Shown here: piece after piece, positions 19,376 through 28,523 of the stretch
Numbering within the stretch: the stretch's first letter is position 1
How the letters are laid out: every line of letters begins with the position of its first letter
Assembly (NCBI GenBank): GCA_024275415.1
Contig: JAJRZD010000025.1
Coordinates: 1-64,000, forward strand
From: an archaeon
Lineage (GTDB): Archaea; Asgardarchaeota; Thorarchaeia; Thorarchaeales; Thorarchaeaceae
Length of the DNA: 64,000 nt
Reading direction: 5' to 3'
Notes under the pieces: generated by a model
The model's input: the letters and a program-made list of their open reading frames with translations, nothing else
Told to the model about the DNA's origin: nothing
The model's database searches: none
Position numbers and translations under genes: made by a program

Positions 19376-20254
19376 TCAATACTTTGAACATTTCTTGGCC
19401 ACAAATGCAAGGATCGAACTAAGCTCTGGGTCGCTCTTCTTGGAGCCAGGTGGTGCCCAACCACCATCAGGGTTCTGGGATATCATAATGAGGTTCAGGC
19501 CGCTGAGGATGACCTCTCGTTCTTGGGGGGTTTCGGGTTTACCCACGGCAGTCAAGTCTACCATATCACAGGTAGATTCGTTCTCTATGGCAGTGACAAG
19601 ATGTTGGAATAATGCCGCCCTTCCATCACGATATACTCTGTGATTTGGGTCAATACCAATTGCACGAAGAGCGGGAAGGATATTCCCTGTTCCGAGGGGG
19701 TCAGACTCGTCTTGATCCTTGAAATCGGGCCAGTGTCCATCCTCGTGCTGTGAGTACATCAGGAAGTCTCGCGCTCGTCGTAATCGTTCCTCATCATCAT
19801 ATCCGACCATCACAAGGCCCTCTAGTGCTTTTCCGGTAAGCCAAGTGATGCTCTTACCAACAGGATACCATTTGCGCTCGTCGGTCATACCATATTTGTC
19901 TTCGATATAAGAGTCAAGGTTGAGAGCTTCAGCAAAGCCTCCATCCTTTTTCTGTCGGGAGATTAGGAATGCTACCATGTTATCTACCAAATCCGGATAC
20001 AACTCTTTGAATGGCACAATAAGAGGAATAATCTCAGCGGTCATCTTCACTGAACTCGGATTCCCCTTGACTAGGTCAAAAGGGATGCCTCCATCAGGGT
20101 TCTGTAGTTCTGTCAATTGGCTCAATGCATCATCCACAACAGTTGAGGGCAACTCGTAACCTGCCGCCACTAGTCGAAGCTTGTCAGCAAGTGTTCCATT
20201 CTCCATGATATAGGTCTGAATATCGTGTACCAAAGAATTGTTTAGTTTACTCAA
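19376..20254 (-). CDS. Alpha/alpha-toroid (terpene cyclase/prenyltransferase-like) repeat protein
   Basis: The 292-residue protein has several repeats of the QW-like type: LQNPDGGIPFDL, SRQKKDGGFAEALNL, SQHEDGHWPDFKD and SQNPDGGWAPPG. These mark alpha/alpha barrel folds shared by squalene/hopene cyclases, prenyltransferase beta subunits and complement-like proteins. There is no DXDD cyclase motif and it is less than half the length of a true triterpene cyclase, so an enzymatic role is doubtful. The start is a TTG at 20254, eight nt after GGAGG (20263-20267). It is followed 11 bp later by ogt. Confidence 0.8.
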   Translation of the reverse strand: MSKLNNSLVHDIQTYIMENGTLADKLRLVAAGYELPSTVVDDALSQLTELQNPDGGIPFDLVKGNPSSVKMTAEIIPLIVPFKELYPDLVDNMVAFLISRQKKDGGFAEALNLDSYIEDKYGMTDERKWYPVGKSITWLTGKALEGLVMVGYDDEERLRRARDFLMYSQHEDGHWPDFKDQDESDPLGTGNILPALRAIGIDPNHRVYRDGRAALFQHLVTAIENESTCDMVDLTAVGKPETPQEREVILSGLNLIMISQNPDGGWAPPGSKKSDPELSSILAFVAKKCSKY

Positions 20255-20403
20255 GGTCTAGTCCTCCAGTAGTTTCTGAAATCATATAGATATGCTATCT
20301 AAAAGAAGGTGGCAACGACTTTGAAGGTCCATTTGCTCCACTAACATTTCATATACTACAACGTGAACTTAAAGGTTATTCAGAGCAAATGAACAAGGGA
20401 TTT

Positions 20404-20658
20404 CTATGATTCGAAGAACTCCAAGATCTCTTTCCGTTTCTCTCTTCGTTCATCCTCGGTCATTTCAACAGTTCGTTTATCCGCGTCCTCAACAATGACA
20501 ATCTTCTCTTTTGGTGAATGCTTTACACGGAATTCGACCTTATAGCCATCAACCTTCATGGCTTTCTCATGACCACATTCGCGGCACTTCAAAACGGTCT
20601 TCTTCCCTTCCTTCTTAGACGGCAGCATCAAAGCGCCACACTTCTCACAGAATTCCAT
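20404..20658 (-). CDS. TFS/RPB9-type N-terminal zinc ribbon protein, C-terminal ribbon missing
   Basis: The 84-residue product starts MEFCEKCGALMLPSKKEGKK and has the first zinc ribbon of archaeal transcription factor S/RPB9-like proteins (CEKC and CREC at about residues 4-7 and 27-30). Full TFS is about 105-110 residues with a second ribbon bearing the Asp-Glu hairpin that stimulates RNA cleavage by polymerase. Here the second ribbon is replaced by a charged helix (TEDERREKRKEILEFFES). It may still bind RNA polymerase but should not act as a cleavage factor. The ATG at 20658 begins at the conserved N-terminus; an upstream extension to 20790 is not supported. Confidence 0.8.
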   Translation of the reverse strand: MEFCEKCGALMLPSKKEGKKTVLKCRECGHEKAMKVDGYKVEFRVKHSPKEKIVIVEDADKRTVEMTEDERREKRKEILEFFES

Positions 20659-20703
20659 AGGGGTACCCTCAGAAGTTCTAGTCCGCCTGCACGCAGAGGA
20701 TAT

Positions 20704-20715
20704 GAATTTAAAGTT
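20704..20715 (-). promoter_or_regulatory. TATA-like box for the TFS-like gene
   Basis: On the minus strand the site reads AACTTTAAATTC, centred about 51 nt before the ATG at 20658. Transcription would start near 20683 and give a 25-nt leader containing a GAGGGT ribosome site. Confidence 0.5.
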
Positions 20716-20819
20716 GACTATTTGGGATAAGAGCCTCTTTTTGACCAATAAGAAAGACTTATGACTAACATCTAGCGGCGAACGGCACAATATGCCTCAT
20801 CGTTCAGGAGTAGTCCAAC

Positions 20820-22154
20820 ATGGTACGAGTAGTTCCATTTAGAGCATACAGGTACAACCAAGAGAAAGTCAAGGACATCTCAAAGACTGTTGCGCCCCCT
20901 TATGACATCATCAAGGGCGCAAAAGTGCAGGAGATACAGTCCATGTCACCGTATAACATCGCATGGATCACTAAGAACATCCCACAAGATGACGATACCG
21001 AGGACAACAATCAATACACCCGTGCGAATGACCTGCTCACCAAGTGGATTGACGAAGGAGTGCTTGTTCAAGACGAGAGAGAATCATTCTACGTATATGG
21101 ACAGGATTTCGAAGTGCTTGGAAAGCAGCTGTTCAGATTCGGATTCATAGGGCTCATCGAGCTGGAGGAGTTTGCGACCGAAACACCAAAGTCAGGCAAG
21201 TTTGCTGGTGTTCTTCAACATGAAGAAACTCTCCCGAAGGATATTATCGATAGGTTGAGCTTGTGTCGGGCGACCATGGCGAATTTTGGGCAGATTTTCG
21301 TAATATACCCTGATCATGAAGGTGGCGTTGATGCTATCTTGGAGAAGTCCATGAAGAACGAGCCAATCATCGATGTCACAGACTACGAAAACGTGCGACA
21401 TCGCATCTGGAAGGTCGATGACAAAGAAGATATCGCAGAGATTACTCGACTCATGAAAGACAAATACGTAATCATTGCCGATGGCCATCACAGATACAAG
21501 ACTGCTTTGCAATTGGCGAAAGAAAATCCTGACCTAGAGTCTGCAAAATATAGAATGCTCACATTCGTCAACATATCCAATCCGGGACTGGTCGTTCTCC
21601 CAACACACCGCCTCATACAGAATCTTGATGACTTCAACAAGGAGCGCCTCATTAAGGACTTGGAGAAATACTTTGACATCAATAGGTTCGACCAGAAAGA
21701 GCAAATGTTCGAGTTGATGGAGAAACAATTCCAAGATGGGAAACATGCTTTCGGACTATTCATGAATGATGGCATTTTCTACGCACTCACTCTCAGAGAT
21801 GCTAGTGTCATGAAAGAAGTGATGCCAAACAGCTCTGAACAATTACGAAATCTGGATGTGTCAATACTTCATGCACTGATACTTGACAAGATGCTTGGGA
21901 TTGACAAGGAGAAACTAAAACAGGGAACCATGAAAGGTGGAGGATATGTCGTTTACCTGAAAGGGATCGGCGATGCCGTAGACGGCTCCATCGCTGCAGT
22001 GAGGGAGGATGCACAAGCGGTGTTCTTCATGAATCCCACGAAGGTAGAAGAGGTTGAGGCGGTCTCAAAGAATTTCGAGGTAATGCCTCAGAAGAGTACA
22101 TTCTTCCAGCCAAAGGTTTGGACGGGTTTCACCATATACAAACTACGCGATTGA
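20820..22154 (+). CDS. DUF1015 family protein
   Basis: The 444-residue protein shows family hallmarks: an N-terminal PFRAYRYN, the segment TVAPPYDIIK, and the signature ADGHHRYKTAL near residue 220. DUF1015 genes are often beside serC and serA in bacteria and archaea, and here the stop is 16 bp before serC, so an operon is clear. This context ties it to serine or phosphoserine metabolism. The HHRY signature suggests a ligand or catalytic site, but the reaction is not established in my knowledge. Length is normal for the family. Confidence 0.9.
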   Translation: MVRVVPFRAYRYNQEKVKDISKTVAPPYDIIKGAKVQEIQSMSPYNIAWITKNIPQDDDTEDNNQYTRANDLLTKWIDEGVLVQDERESFYVYGQDFEVLGKQLFRFGFIGLIELEEFATETPKSGKFAGVLQHEETLPKDIIDRLSLCRATMANFGQIFVIYPDHEGGVDAILEKSMKNEPIIDVTDYENVRHRIWKVDDKEDIAEITRLMKDKYVIIADGHHRYKTALQLAKENPDLESAKYRMLTFVNISNPGLVVLPTHRLIQNLDDFNKERLIKDLEKYFDINRFDQKEQMFELMEKQFQDGKHAFGLFMNDGIFYALTLRDASVMKEVMPNSSEQLRNLDVSILHALILDKMLGIDKEKLKQGTMKGGGYVVYLKGIGDAVDGSIAAVREDAQAVFFMNPTKVEEVEAVSKNFEVMPQKSTFFQPKVWTGFTIYKLRD

Positions 22155-22170
22155 ACATGAGGGAACAACA

Positions 22171-23256
22171 ATGACAAAACGAGTATACAACTTCTATCCG
22201 GGGCCAGCTACTCTTCCATTGGCAGCGCTGAAGAAAGCACAGGAAGAGCTGCTCGATTTCAAGGGAACAGGCATGTCTGTAATGGAAATCTCTCACCGCT
22301 CTAAGGAATGGGGAGAAGAGATCGATGCCGTGACTAATCTAGTCAGGGAACTAATGGATGTGCCAGACGATTACAGGATCCTTTGGCTTGGGGGTGGAGC
22401 CTCAACCCAATTCCTGATGACAGCCATCAACCTTCAGGTTACGGGAAAACCTATGAATTACATCAACACTGGCGGTTGGTCAACGAAGGCTATCAAGGAA
22501 GCAAAACTGTACGGCGATGTCAATGTAATAGCCTCATCAGAGAAGGAGAAGTTCAGTTACGTTCCAACTGATTTTGAGATTGACCACAATGCTGCTTATC
22601 TTCACATCACGGGCAACAACACGCTCTATGGAACCGAATGGCAATCATGGCCTGATGTGCCTGATGGAGTCCCACTCGTCTGTGATATGTCCTCAAACCT
22701 GATGGCCAGGGTGATAGATGTCCGGAAGTTTGGTGTAATCTATGCAGGTGCTCAGAAGAACTTGGGTCCTGCTGGAGTCACGCTGGTGATTGTGAGGGAG
22801 GATCTGCTTGACAGGGTGCCAGATGATACCCCTACAATGCTCAAGTGGAGAACACACGCAGAGAAGGGCTCCATGTTCAATACACCACCAGTATTCCCAA
22901 TCTACATGTGCAAGTTGTCACTGGAATATTGGAAGGAATTCGGTGGAGTAGCAGAAATTGAGAAGGTCAACCGTGAAAAAGCAAAGATCCTCTATGATGT
23001 GATTGACAAGTCAGAAGGTTTCTACAAAGGCCATGCCCGGAAGGATTCACGGTCTATGATGAACGTCACATTTACTATGGCATCGGACGAGCTGGAGAAC
23101 GAATGCGTGAACGAAGCACTAAAACGTGACCTTGTGGGATTGAAGGGGCACCGTTCTGTGGGCGGGATGAGAGCTTCAATCTATAATGCTATGCCTCTTG
23201 AGGGAGTCAAGGCACTCGCGGATTTCCTGATAGAATTCAAGGAATCAAAAGAATAA
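22171..23256 (+). CDS. serC: Phosphoserine aminotransferase
   Basis: The 361-residue fold-type I PLP enzyme converts 3-phosphohydroxypyruvate and glutamate to phosphoserine and 2-oxoglutarate in serine biosynthesis. It starts with the family signature YNFYPGPATLP; GGGASTQF binds the PLP phosphate, and Lys196 in YAGAQKNLGPAG is the expected Schiff-base lysine. The C-terminal LKGHRSVGGMRASIYNAM motif contains the substrate-binding Arg residues. It follows the DUF1015 gene by 16 bp with a GAGGG-type site before the ATG. No serA or serB is in the window. Confidence 0.96.
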   Translation: MTKRVYNFYPGPATLPLAALKKAQEELLDFKGTGMSVMEISHRSKEWGEEIDAVTNLVRELMDVPDDYRILWLGGGASTQFLMTAINLQVTGKPMNYINTGGWSTKAIKEAKLYGDVNVIASSEKEKFSYVPTDFEIDHNAAYLHITGNNTLYGTEWQSWPDVPDGVPLVCDMSSNLMARVIDVRKFGVIYAGAQKNLGPAGVTLVIVREDLLDRVPDDTPTMLKWRTHAEKGSMFNTPPVFPIYMCKLSLEYWKEFGGVAEIEKVNREKAKILYDVIDKSEGFYKGHARKDSRSMMNVTFTMASDELENECVNEALKRDLVGLKGHRSVGGMRASIYNAMPLEGVKALADFLIEFKESKE

Positions 23257-23288
23257 TCATGTGACAGGGGGAACGATTCCCCCTACTA

Positions 23289-23630
23289 CTATTTCTTGCG
23301 CTTTGAGAACTTGGAAACGCTCCTAGAAAGCTCAGCCTTAAGATCAGAAAGCAGGTTCTCATCAATGATACCCTGATACACTCGACGCATCATTGCTCCC
23401 GACACACTGACATGGAGATTACGCATTCCTTGATTCTCAAAGAATTTCTTCAACGTGGACGCTATGGGTATTAAGACCCCTCCGGGAAGACGATTAGACA
23501 AGGACTCCTTGCAACAACTACAATCCAAAATGATGGTGGTGTGTTCCCGATCAACCAATATCTCAACGGGCATTCTCTTTAGGGTTCGGTCCTCTTTAAA
23601 CGAAAGTTCGAACTCTCCAATCTTCTTCAT
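23289..23630 (-). CDS. Unrecognised small soluble protein, 113 residues
   Basis: It begins MKKIGEFELSFKEDRTLKRM. The ATG at 23630 follows GAGG by nine nt, and a TATA-like box at 23681-23692 predicts a start near 23660; an upstream GTG at 23681 would overlap that box and is rejected. There is a DCSCCKES cluster near residue 55 that might bind metal, followed by a segment with a strand-helix pattern (NLHVSVSGAMMRRVYQG) and a basic tail (SKFSKRKK). No family recognised. It is convergent with serC. Confidence 0.68.
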   Translation of the reverse strand: MKKIGEFELSFKEDRTLKRMPVEILVDREHTTIILDCSCCKESLSNRLPGGVLIPIASTLKKFFENQGMRNLHVSVSGAMMRRVYQGIIDENLLSDLKAELSRSVSKFSKRKK

Positions 23631-23680
23631 TGATGATGTCCTCGTAGTTGTATCAGTGACAATCGAGATGTCCACTTGCA

Positions 23681-23692
23681 CGCATATAAGAA
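23681..23692 (-). promoter_or_regulatory. TATA-like box deciding the start of the 113-residue gene
   Basis: On the minus strand it reads TTCTTATATGCG, centred near 23686. A transcript would begin about 23660, which excludes the GTG at 23681 and leaves the ATG at 23630 with a GAGG site in a 30-nt leader. Confidence 0.55.
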
Positions 23693-23739
23693 AATCCCAT
23701 ACTGTATTGTCACAACACTGCGGTCTAGGTTATCGTTTG

Positions 23740-26391
23740 CTATTCATTCCGTTTCCGAGAGATGATGCAACCCAATACCACAGCCACAAGCACCATGGCC
23801 AACATGATTGCTAGGACCAGATAGTTTGGGCCTGTAGGGAGTGTTGTGGGTTCTGTTGTATCAGTACCGCTTGTGCCGTTTGTAGTGGTAGATGTAGTCC
23901 CTGATGTCGTGGTTGTCGATGACCCAGAGTCCGATACCAGATAGGAGTAATCCTGAGAAACAGCAATATTCCCGACAGTGTCATTGGCATGTATCCGGAA
24001 GGTCACAAGTGTACCATTCTGTAATTGAGGGATTGTCGCCCCATACACTCCACCGGTCAACGACATGGTCAGATTGACCCAGTGTGTTCCGTTGAAGTAC
24101 TCAAGAATAACAGTGTCAACACCGCTCAGGTCATTGACAGCGACCTCGATGAGTACAGTGTCCGTCGAATCCGGATTTGCAGGATTGATGACTGGAGTAC
24201 CAATGGTCGGTGCGGTCGTATCGGGAACAGGTGTGACTTGCTGAACGGCTGCGTAAGCATCCAATTTACCATATCCCCATATTGCATTGGGTGTGCCAGA
24301 TGTGAACTGGTCATCGAGTGCTGTAGCCTTGATGACATTAGCGATGTCCGAGCCACTGGTGGAATTCACCTGTAACATCAATGCGGCAGTTCCAGCAACA
24401 TGGGGACCTGATGCACTAGTCCCACTGAAGAGCTGGTATGAGCCGAACCTCCCCGAGAAGGGCAACGCGCCATATGCGTTATACCACGTATACCATAGGG
24501 ATTCATTGCTGTAATCAGTGATGATGTCATAACCACCAGGGGCTGCGATTCCTTGTTTCAATACCCCATCAATTCGAGGGCCTCGTGATGAGAAACTAGC
24601 AATGTCCCCGATTGTACCAGCTGACACCAAGTCGCGCACTCTGTATGATGCGACACTCAGTGCACTATCGGCCGTGGATGGCCATGTTATCTCATAATCA
24701 TTTGAGATGTCTGTTTTCCATACTGCGCCTCCAGTCCACGAGCTCTTGTCATCAGAAATATAGCAATGGAACGTTGTGTTTTGAGGTGTTGTTACGTTCA
24801 CCTGGTTAAAAGGTGGGCCATTGGGAGCGCTTGTATCAGGAAGTCCAACAGTTGGCGCATAGATATGAATGCCAAGCATCCTTGTTGATCGAGATGAGGT
24901 AGAGATGAACGACTCAACGTATAGCGTATTCGGACCGAGTACAATGGGTGGCTCAAGTACGAAGTTCTGGTAGCCTGAGCCGGGATGAAGGTATATGGTC
25001 TGAAGTCCTCCACCCCATGCAGCCATGTTCATAATCACGCTGAAATTGGATAGGCTGAAATCGGTATTATTCACCGACAGTATAGTGATATATACATCCT
25101 CGATTTTCGGATCCTGATTAGGAACGTGGAAGTCCACCTGTTGGGCTGCGTTTGCAGAGGTTCGAAGCAATGCGTGTTTGTCCTTACCTCCCAGATTGCC
25201 GCTTGGGACAATGACGGGGACGCCCGATGAAACGATTGTGTCAATTAGGGTTTCTGCAGCAGAGCTTCCATCGAGGTACTGATACGTCCATGACCCAATC
25301 TCGATGAGAATAACGTCAGCGCCGTGGTTGTATGCCCATGTCAGTCCCTCTTCTACTGTCAGCCAATCATTGCTGTTTCCTAGGACTTTAATCATCATGA
25401 GTTCCGCATCAGGGGCTACACCGACATACTTCCGGTAGCCCAGTTGCCCGCCAAGCAAGATGCCTGAAACAGCAGTGCCGTGACCGTCTGTGTCTTTGTG
25501 TGTGCTAGAAGTAAGATTCGTACTCCGATCCCAAACCCGAATGTTCCTTGAAGGAGTCCCATCTGCCTCCACGATATATTTAGTCTTGGGAGTGTTCAGC
25601 ATCACTAGCTTCTCACCCACATCCAACAAATCATTCGAGTTCGTATCGTTGACCACAAAGAAGGGCTCACCGAGGTCGTACACACCGTTTTGTGTCACAT
25701 TATCAACCCAGAGCCAGTCGGTTGTAGCATTCATGTTACCATCGGCATCTAGGTCAAGGATGTAGAATACCTCATCAGCAGACATAGAGCCGTTGCCGTC
25801 GAGGTCGACGTAATCACTCCCATTCGTCGGTACAGAATCTGGAAATACATCTACCCAGTCATAGGTGGAACCATTGGCGAACCAGAAATCGGGATGTGTC
25901 CAGTCAATACCCGAATCAAGGTCTGCGATAACTATCCCTTTTCCGGTCACGGATCTATTCAGGCTATCCAATGTCTGCCAGACAAGCGAAGCATTGATCT
26001 CTGGAATTGAAACGTCGCGTGCTGCTTCACTATGAGTGCTGGTAGTTTGGGGAGCAATGAAAGTAAATTCAAATGAGGTCATGAAGAGAGCGATGGCATC
26101 CCGATCCCCTCGGATCAAGTAGTAATTGCCCAAGCGGCTTGAAGATGGTGTTCCGAAGCTAAAGCGAATTCCAATCGAAGCCAAATCACGTACAGCTCCT
26201 TCACTAAGTGAATCCCCAAAACTTACGACCAAGGGGATATCTGAACCGAATTGACTTGACAGTGCATCAATGTCAAGATCAATCATCGGACTACTATTGT
26301 AGGATGTCCCTTCATCAGGCACAACATAGGGGACTATCCAGAAAGAGGAAAGTAATATTGTGGCGCATAGTAGGATGGATATTCTCCTCAA
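23740..26391 (-). CDS. Secreted, membrane-anchored S8 subtilase with acidic calcium-binding-like insertion
   Basis: The 883-residue product starts at a TTG (26391), eight nt after GGAGG (26400-26404); in-frame ATGs at 26415 and upstream lack such a site. A signal peptide (MRRISILLCATILLSSFWIV) leads to the triad Asp159 (ADLDSGIDWTHP), His304 (DTDGHGTAVSG) and Ser near 657 (FSGTSASGPHVAG). The 145-residue Asp-His insertion has D-x-D/N-x-D/N loops (DLDGNGSMSADE, DLDADGNMNATTD, NDTNSNDLLDVGE). The C-terminus has an Ig-like domain, a Thr/Ser linker (SSTTTTSGTTSTTTNGTSG) that is likely glycosylated, and one membrane helix. Its layout is the same as the 10933-14109 protease, so the two are probable paralogues. 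Confidence 0.92.
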   Translation of the reverse strand: MRRISILLCATILLSSFWIVPYVVPDEGTSYNSSPMIDLDIDALSSQFGSDIPLVVSFGDSLSEGAVRDLASIGIRFSFGTPSSSRLGNYYLIRGDRDAIALFMTSFEFTFIAPQTTSTHSEAARDVSIPEINASLVWQTLDSLNRSVTGKGIVIADLDSGIDWTHPDFWFANGSTYDWVDVFPDSVPTNGSDYVDLDGNGSMSADEVFYILDLDADGNMNATTDWLWVDNVTQNGVYDLGEPFFVVNDTNSNDLLDVGEKLVMLNTPKTKYIVEADGTPSRNIRVWDRSTNLTSSTHKDTDGHGTAVSGILLGGQLGYRKYVGVAPDAELMMIKVLGNSNDWLTVEEGLTWAYNHGADVILIEIGSWTYQYLDGSSAAETLIDTIVSSGVPVIVPSGNLGGKDKHALLRTSANAAQQVDFHVPNQDPKIEDVYITILSVNNTDFSLSNFSVIMNMAAWGGGLQTIYLHPGSGYQNFVLEPPIVLGPNTLYVESFISTSSRSTRMLGIHIYAPTVGLPDTSAPNGPPFNQVNVTTPQNTTFHCYISDDKSSWTGGAVWKTDISNDYEITWPSTADSALSVASYRVRDLVSAGTIGDIASFSSRGPRIDGVLKQGIAAPGGYDIITDYSNESLWYTWYNAYGALPFSGRFGSYQLFSGTSASGPHVAGTAALMLQVNSTSGSDIANVIKATALDDQFTSGTPNAIWGYGKLDAYAAVQQVTPVPDTTAPTIGTPVINPANPDSTDTVLIEVAVNDLSGVDTVILEYFNGTHWVNLTMSLTGGVYGATIPQLQNGTLVTFRIHANDTVGNIAVSQDYSYLVSDSGSSTTTTSGTTSTTTNGTSGTDTTEPTTLPTGPNYLVLAIMLAMVLVAVVLGCIISRKRNE

Positions 26392-26445
26392 GGTGAAAAC
26401 CTCCAATGGTGACATGGACAGGATATACATGTACCCCAGAGAAGA

Positions 26446-27864
26446 TTAATCTACTGGCTGTTTGTCTGCCGGATCAATTTCGAGTTCATCCCCGAGATTC
26501 GCATCCAGTACATCTGCTCGTAGTCCGATAGACGGACTGGGAACATTGTCAAGCAACTGGTAGTACCCAATATCCTCATCATCCCTACTCAGCTTTTGAC
26601 CCTCATACAAGGAGGTTCCTCCACTGACAAGATAGGCAATTGACACACAAAGAGCCAACGGGATGACAAGGTCAAACGAATGGCTCATCTCGAGCATCAT
26701 CACTGTGGTAGCGACAGGCGTATTAGTTGTTGCAGCTAATACAGCACCCATACCAAGAACCATGAATGCCCCGACCTCTTCGGGATAGAATACCTCTCCG
26801 AAGATTGCACCGAGCATAGCACCGACAAAGAGCGATGATGCAAGCACACCCCCAGAAACCCTTCCAGCAACTACTGAGGATGAAGCGAAAAGCTTCCCAA
26901 AAAGTAGGATGATTAGGACATATATCGGAACAGTCGATGTGGCAAGATTATTAATGACTTCGTAACCCATGCCTGCAATGGTGAGGTCAGGAGAGAGAAG
27001 AAGCCCCGTGATAAAGATGAATATGCAGGCGAACAGTGCTCCTGCGATGGGGTCAAGCCAGTCTGGGAGCTTCAATGTGAAGAGGTTCCGTGTAATCATG
27101 AGGACGAGAGCGAAGATGATCGAGAGCAGCCCTGAAACAATGCCGAACAAGACCAATAGGGGAAGGACATCAAGGGTCAGGATAAAGCTTGCACCAAATT
27201 CAAGAATTGGGTCGATTCCCATCACCAGCGCATACATAATGTATGAAGTCAATGCGGCAATTACAGTCGGAACGAAATATCCAAGTCGAGCGTCGCGACG
27301 ATAGGGAGCTTCCGTTGCGAACAGAGCACCTCCAAGTGGTGCCTTGTAGATTCCTGCTGTTGCAGCGGCAGAACCCATCATAAGTAAGACACGGAGATGC
27401 GACGGTTCATGTATGCCAAGTCGCCTGCCGACAGAGTTGCCAATCGAGGCACCAATGAGTACGGCGGGACCCTCACGACCGACCGGGTTTCCAGACCCGA
27501 TTGATATCGAGGTCGCAAGAAGTTTTGTCACTGCTGTCTTGCTCTTGAACTTCCCCGGAGTATGAGTCATCTCAATTGCCTTCGAAATACCACTGCCCTG
27601 AATCTCGTGTCGTCCAAGATATATCAAGATACCAGAGAACGCACCACCTATCATCGGAGTGATGTACTGCGGGAACGTACTGAATCCATCTGCAAGTGTG
27701 ATAATCAGAATCTGAAGGACTATCATCGCAAGACCTGACAGGATTCCGATGAGAATGGCTATGGGCACATAGAGCCTGTAGAAGTGTCCAAAATGTGAAA
27801 AATGAAAGATATCCCTGAGAGGGGTCACCTTGGCCTCTGATTCGTGGGACTCCTTCGAGTTCAA
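26446..27864 (-). CDS. ClC-family chloride channel or H+/Cl- antiporter
   Basis: The 472-residue protein has around ten or more hydrophobic segments and the ClC signatures GSGI (in EIQGSGISKA) and GREGP (in NPVGREGPAVLIG) with the gating glutamate. The third signature, normally GIFAP, reads GGVLASSLFVG. The position of the inner proton glutamate appears to be Ala by eye (LFATEAPYR), which would favour a channel, but the alignment is tentative. There are no obvious C-terminal CBS domains. The start is a TTG, seven nt after GGAGG (27872-27876), with a TTTTATTCC TATA-like box near 27901; a longer frame to 27957 would overlap that promoter. It is divergent from the winged-helix gene at 27983. Confidence 0.92.
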   Translation of the reverse strand: MNSKESHESEAKVTPLRDIFHFSHFGHFYRLYVPIAILIGILSGLAMIVLQILIITLADGFSTFPQYITPMIGGAFSGILIYLGRHEIQGSGISKAIEMTHTPGKFKSKTAVTKLLATSISIGSGNPVGREGPAVLIGASIGNSVGRRLGIHEPSHLRVLLMMGSAAATAGIYKAPLGGALFATEAPYRRDARLGYFVPTVIAALTSYIMYALVMGIDPILEFGASFILTLDVLPLLVLFGIVSGLLSIIFALVLMITRNLFTLKLPDWLDPIAGALFACIFIFITGLLLSPDLTIAGMGYEVINNLATSTVPIYVLIILLFGKLFASSSVVAGRVSGGVLASSLFVGAMLGAIFGEVFYPEEVGAFMVLGMGAVLAATTNTPVATTVMMLEMSHSFDLVIPLALCVSIAYLVSGGTSLYEGQKLSRDDEDIGYYQLLDNVPSPSIGLRADVLDANLGDELEIDPADKQPVD

Positions 27865-27982
27865 CAGACTGCCTCCAGTTGTGAAACAATGCCATGGAAT
27901 AAAACCCTTTGGCGTTGAAACCTTTCGACCAGTTACAGCAGATTTATCATCGCACATCTATAGACTGGAATGGGGTTGTTCC

Positions 27983-28456
27983 ATGGCTCGTGGCTCTGAT
28001 GATGAAAAGGACTCGTCAAACCTAGAGCTATCACTGGAAGAAGTCCAGCACAGGCTGAACGAAATATCAAAAAGATTGGAGAGAGTAGAAACACTCATCG
28101 AACGGCTGGGGCCTGGCATCGAGGAGATAAGTGACTCTGCTAAAGTTATCCGTGAAGGCTTTGAGTTCTATGATGGCATGGTCAGGTTGATGTCAAAGTT
28201 CACCAGAGCAGAGCGTCTTGAATCAAGATATGGAGACCTCAAGAAGGATCAGATTGCATGGTTAATCATCAAGATACTGGACGCAAATCAGCCACTGAAC
28301 ATCAGCCAATTGACCGCAGCAGTCCGATCCGAAAGAGGGACTGCCTCACGCAGGATCGTCCGTGAGAGAGTCAACTCATTGCTCAAACGAGGGATCCTCA
28401 TGGTGATTGACGACGAGGATGGACGGGCACGCTATTTCACTCTCGCGCCAAGTTGA
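27983..28456 (+). CDS. Coiled-coil plus winged-helix DNA-binding protein
   Basis: The 157-residue protein has an N-terminal coiled coil (LEEVQHRLNEISKRLERVET, to about residue 50) and a C-terminal winged-helix domain (about 90-155), with recognition helix region GTASRRIVRERVNSLLKRG and a wing (LMVIDDEDGRARYFTLAPS). It should bind DNA as a dimer. The ATG at 27983 has no strong ribosome site, and a TATA-like box (ATTTATCATC) lies about 40 nt upstream. It is divergent from the ClC gene and could regulate it, but that is only suggested by position. Confidence 0.8.
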   Translation: MARGSDDEKDSSNLELSLEEVQHRLNEISKRLERVETLIERLGPGIEEISDSAKVIREGFEFYDGMVRLMSKFTRAERLESRYGDLKKDQIAWLIIKILDANQPLNISQLTAAVRSERGTASRRIVRERVNSLLKRGILMVIDDEDGRARYFTLAPS

Positions 28457-28523
28457 GTTTAAGCTATCTATATCAGACAACGCCTTTTTTAGGGTGATTC
28501 AATGCTCGTACACGGAGATCGCA

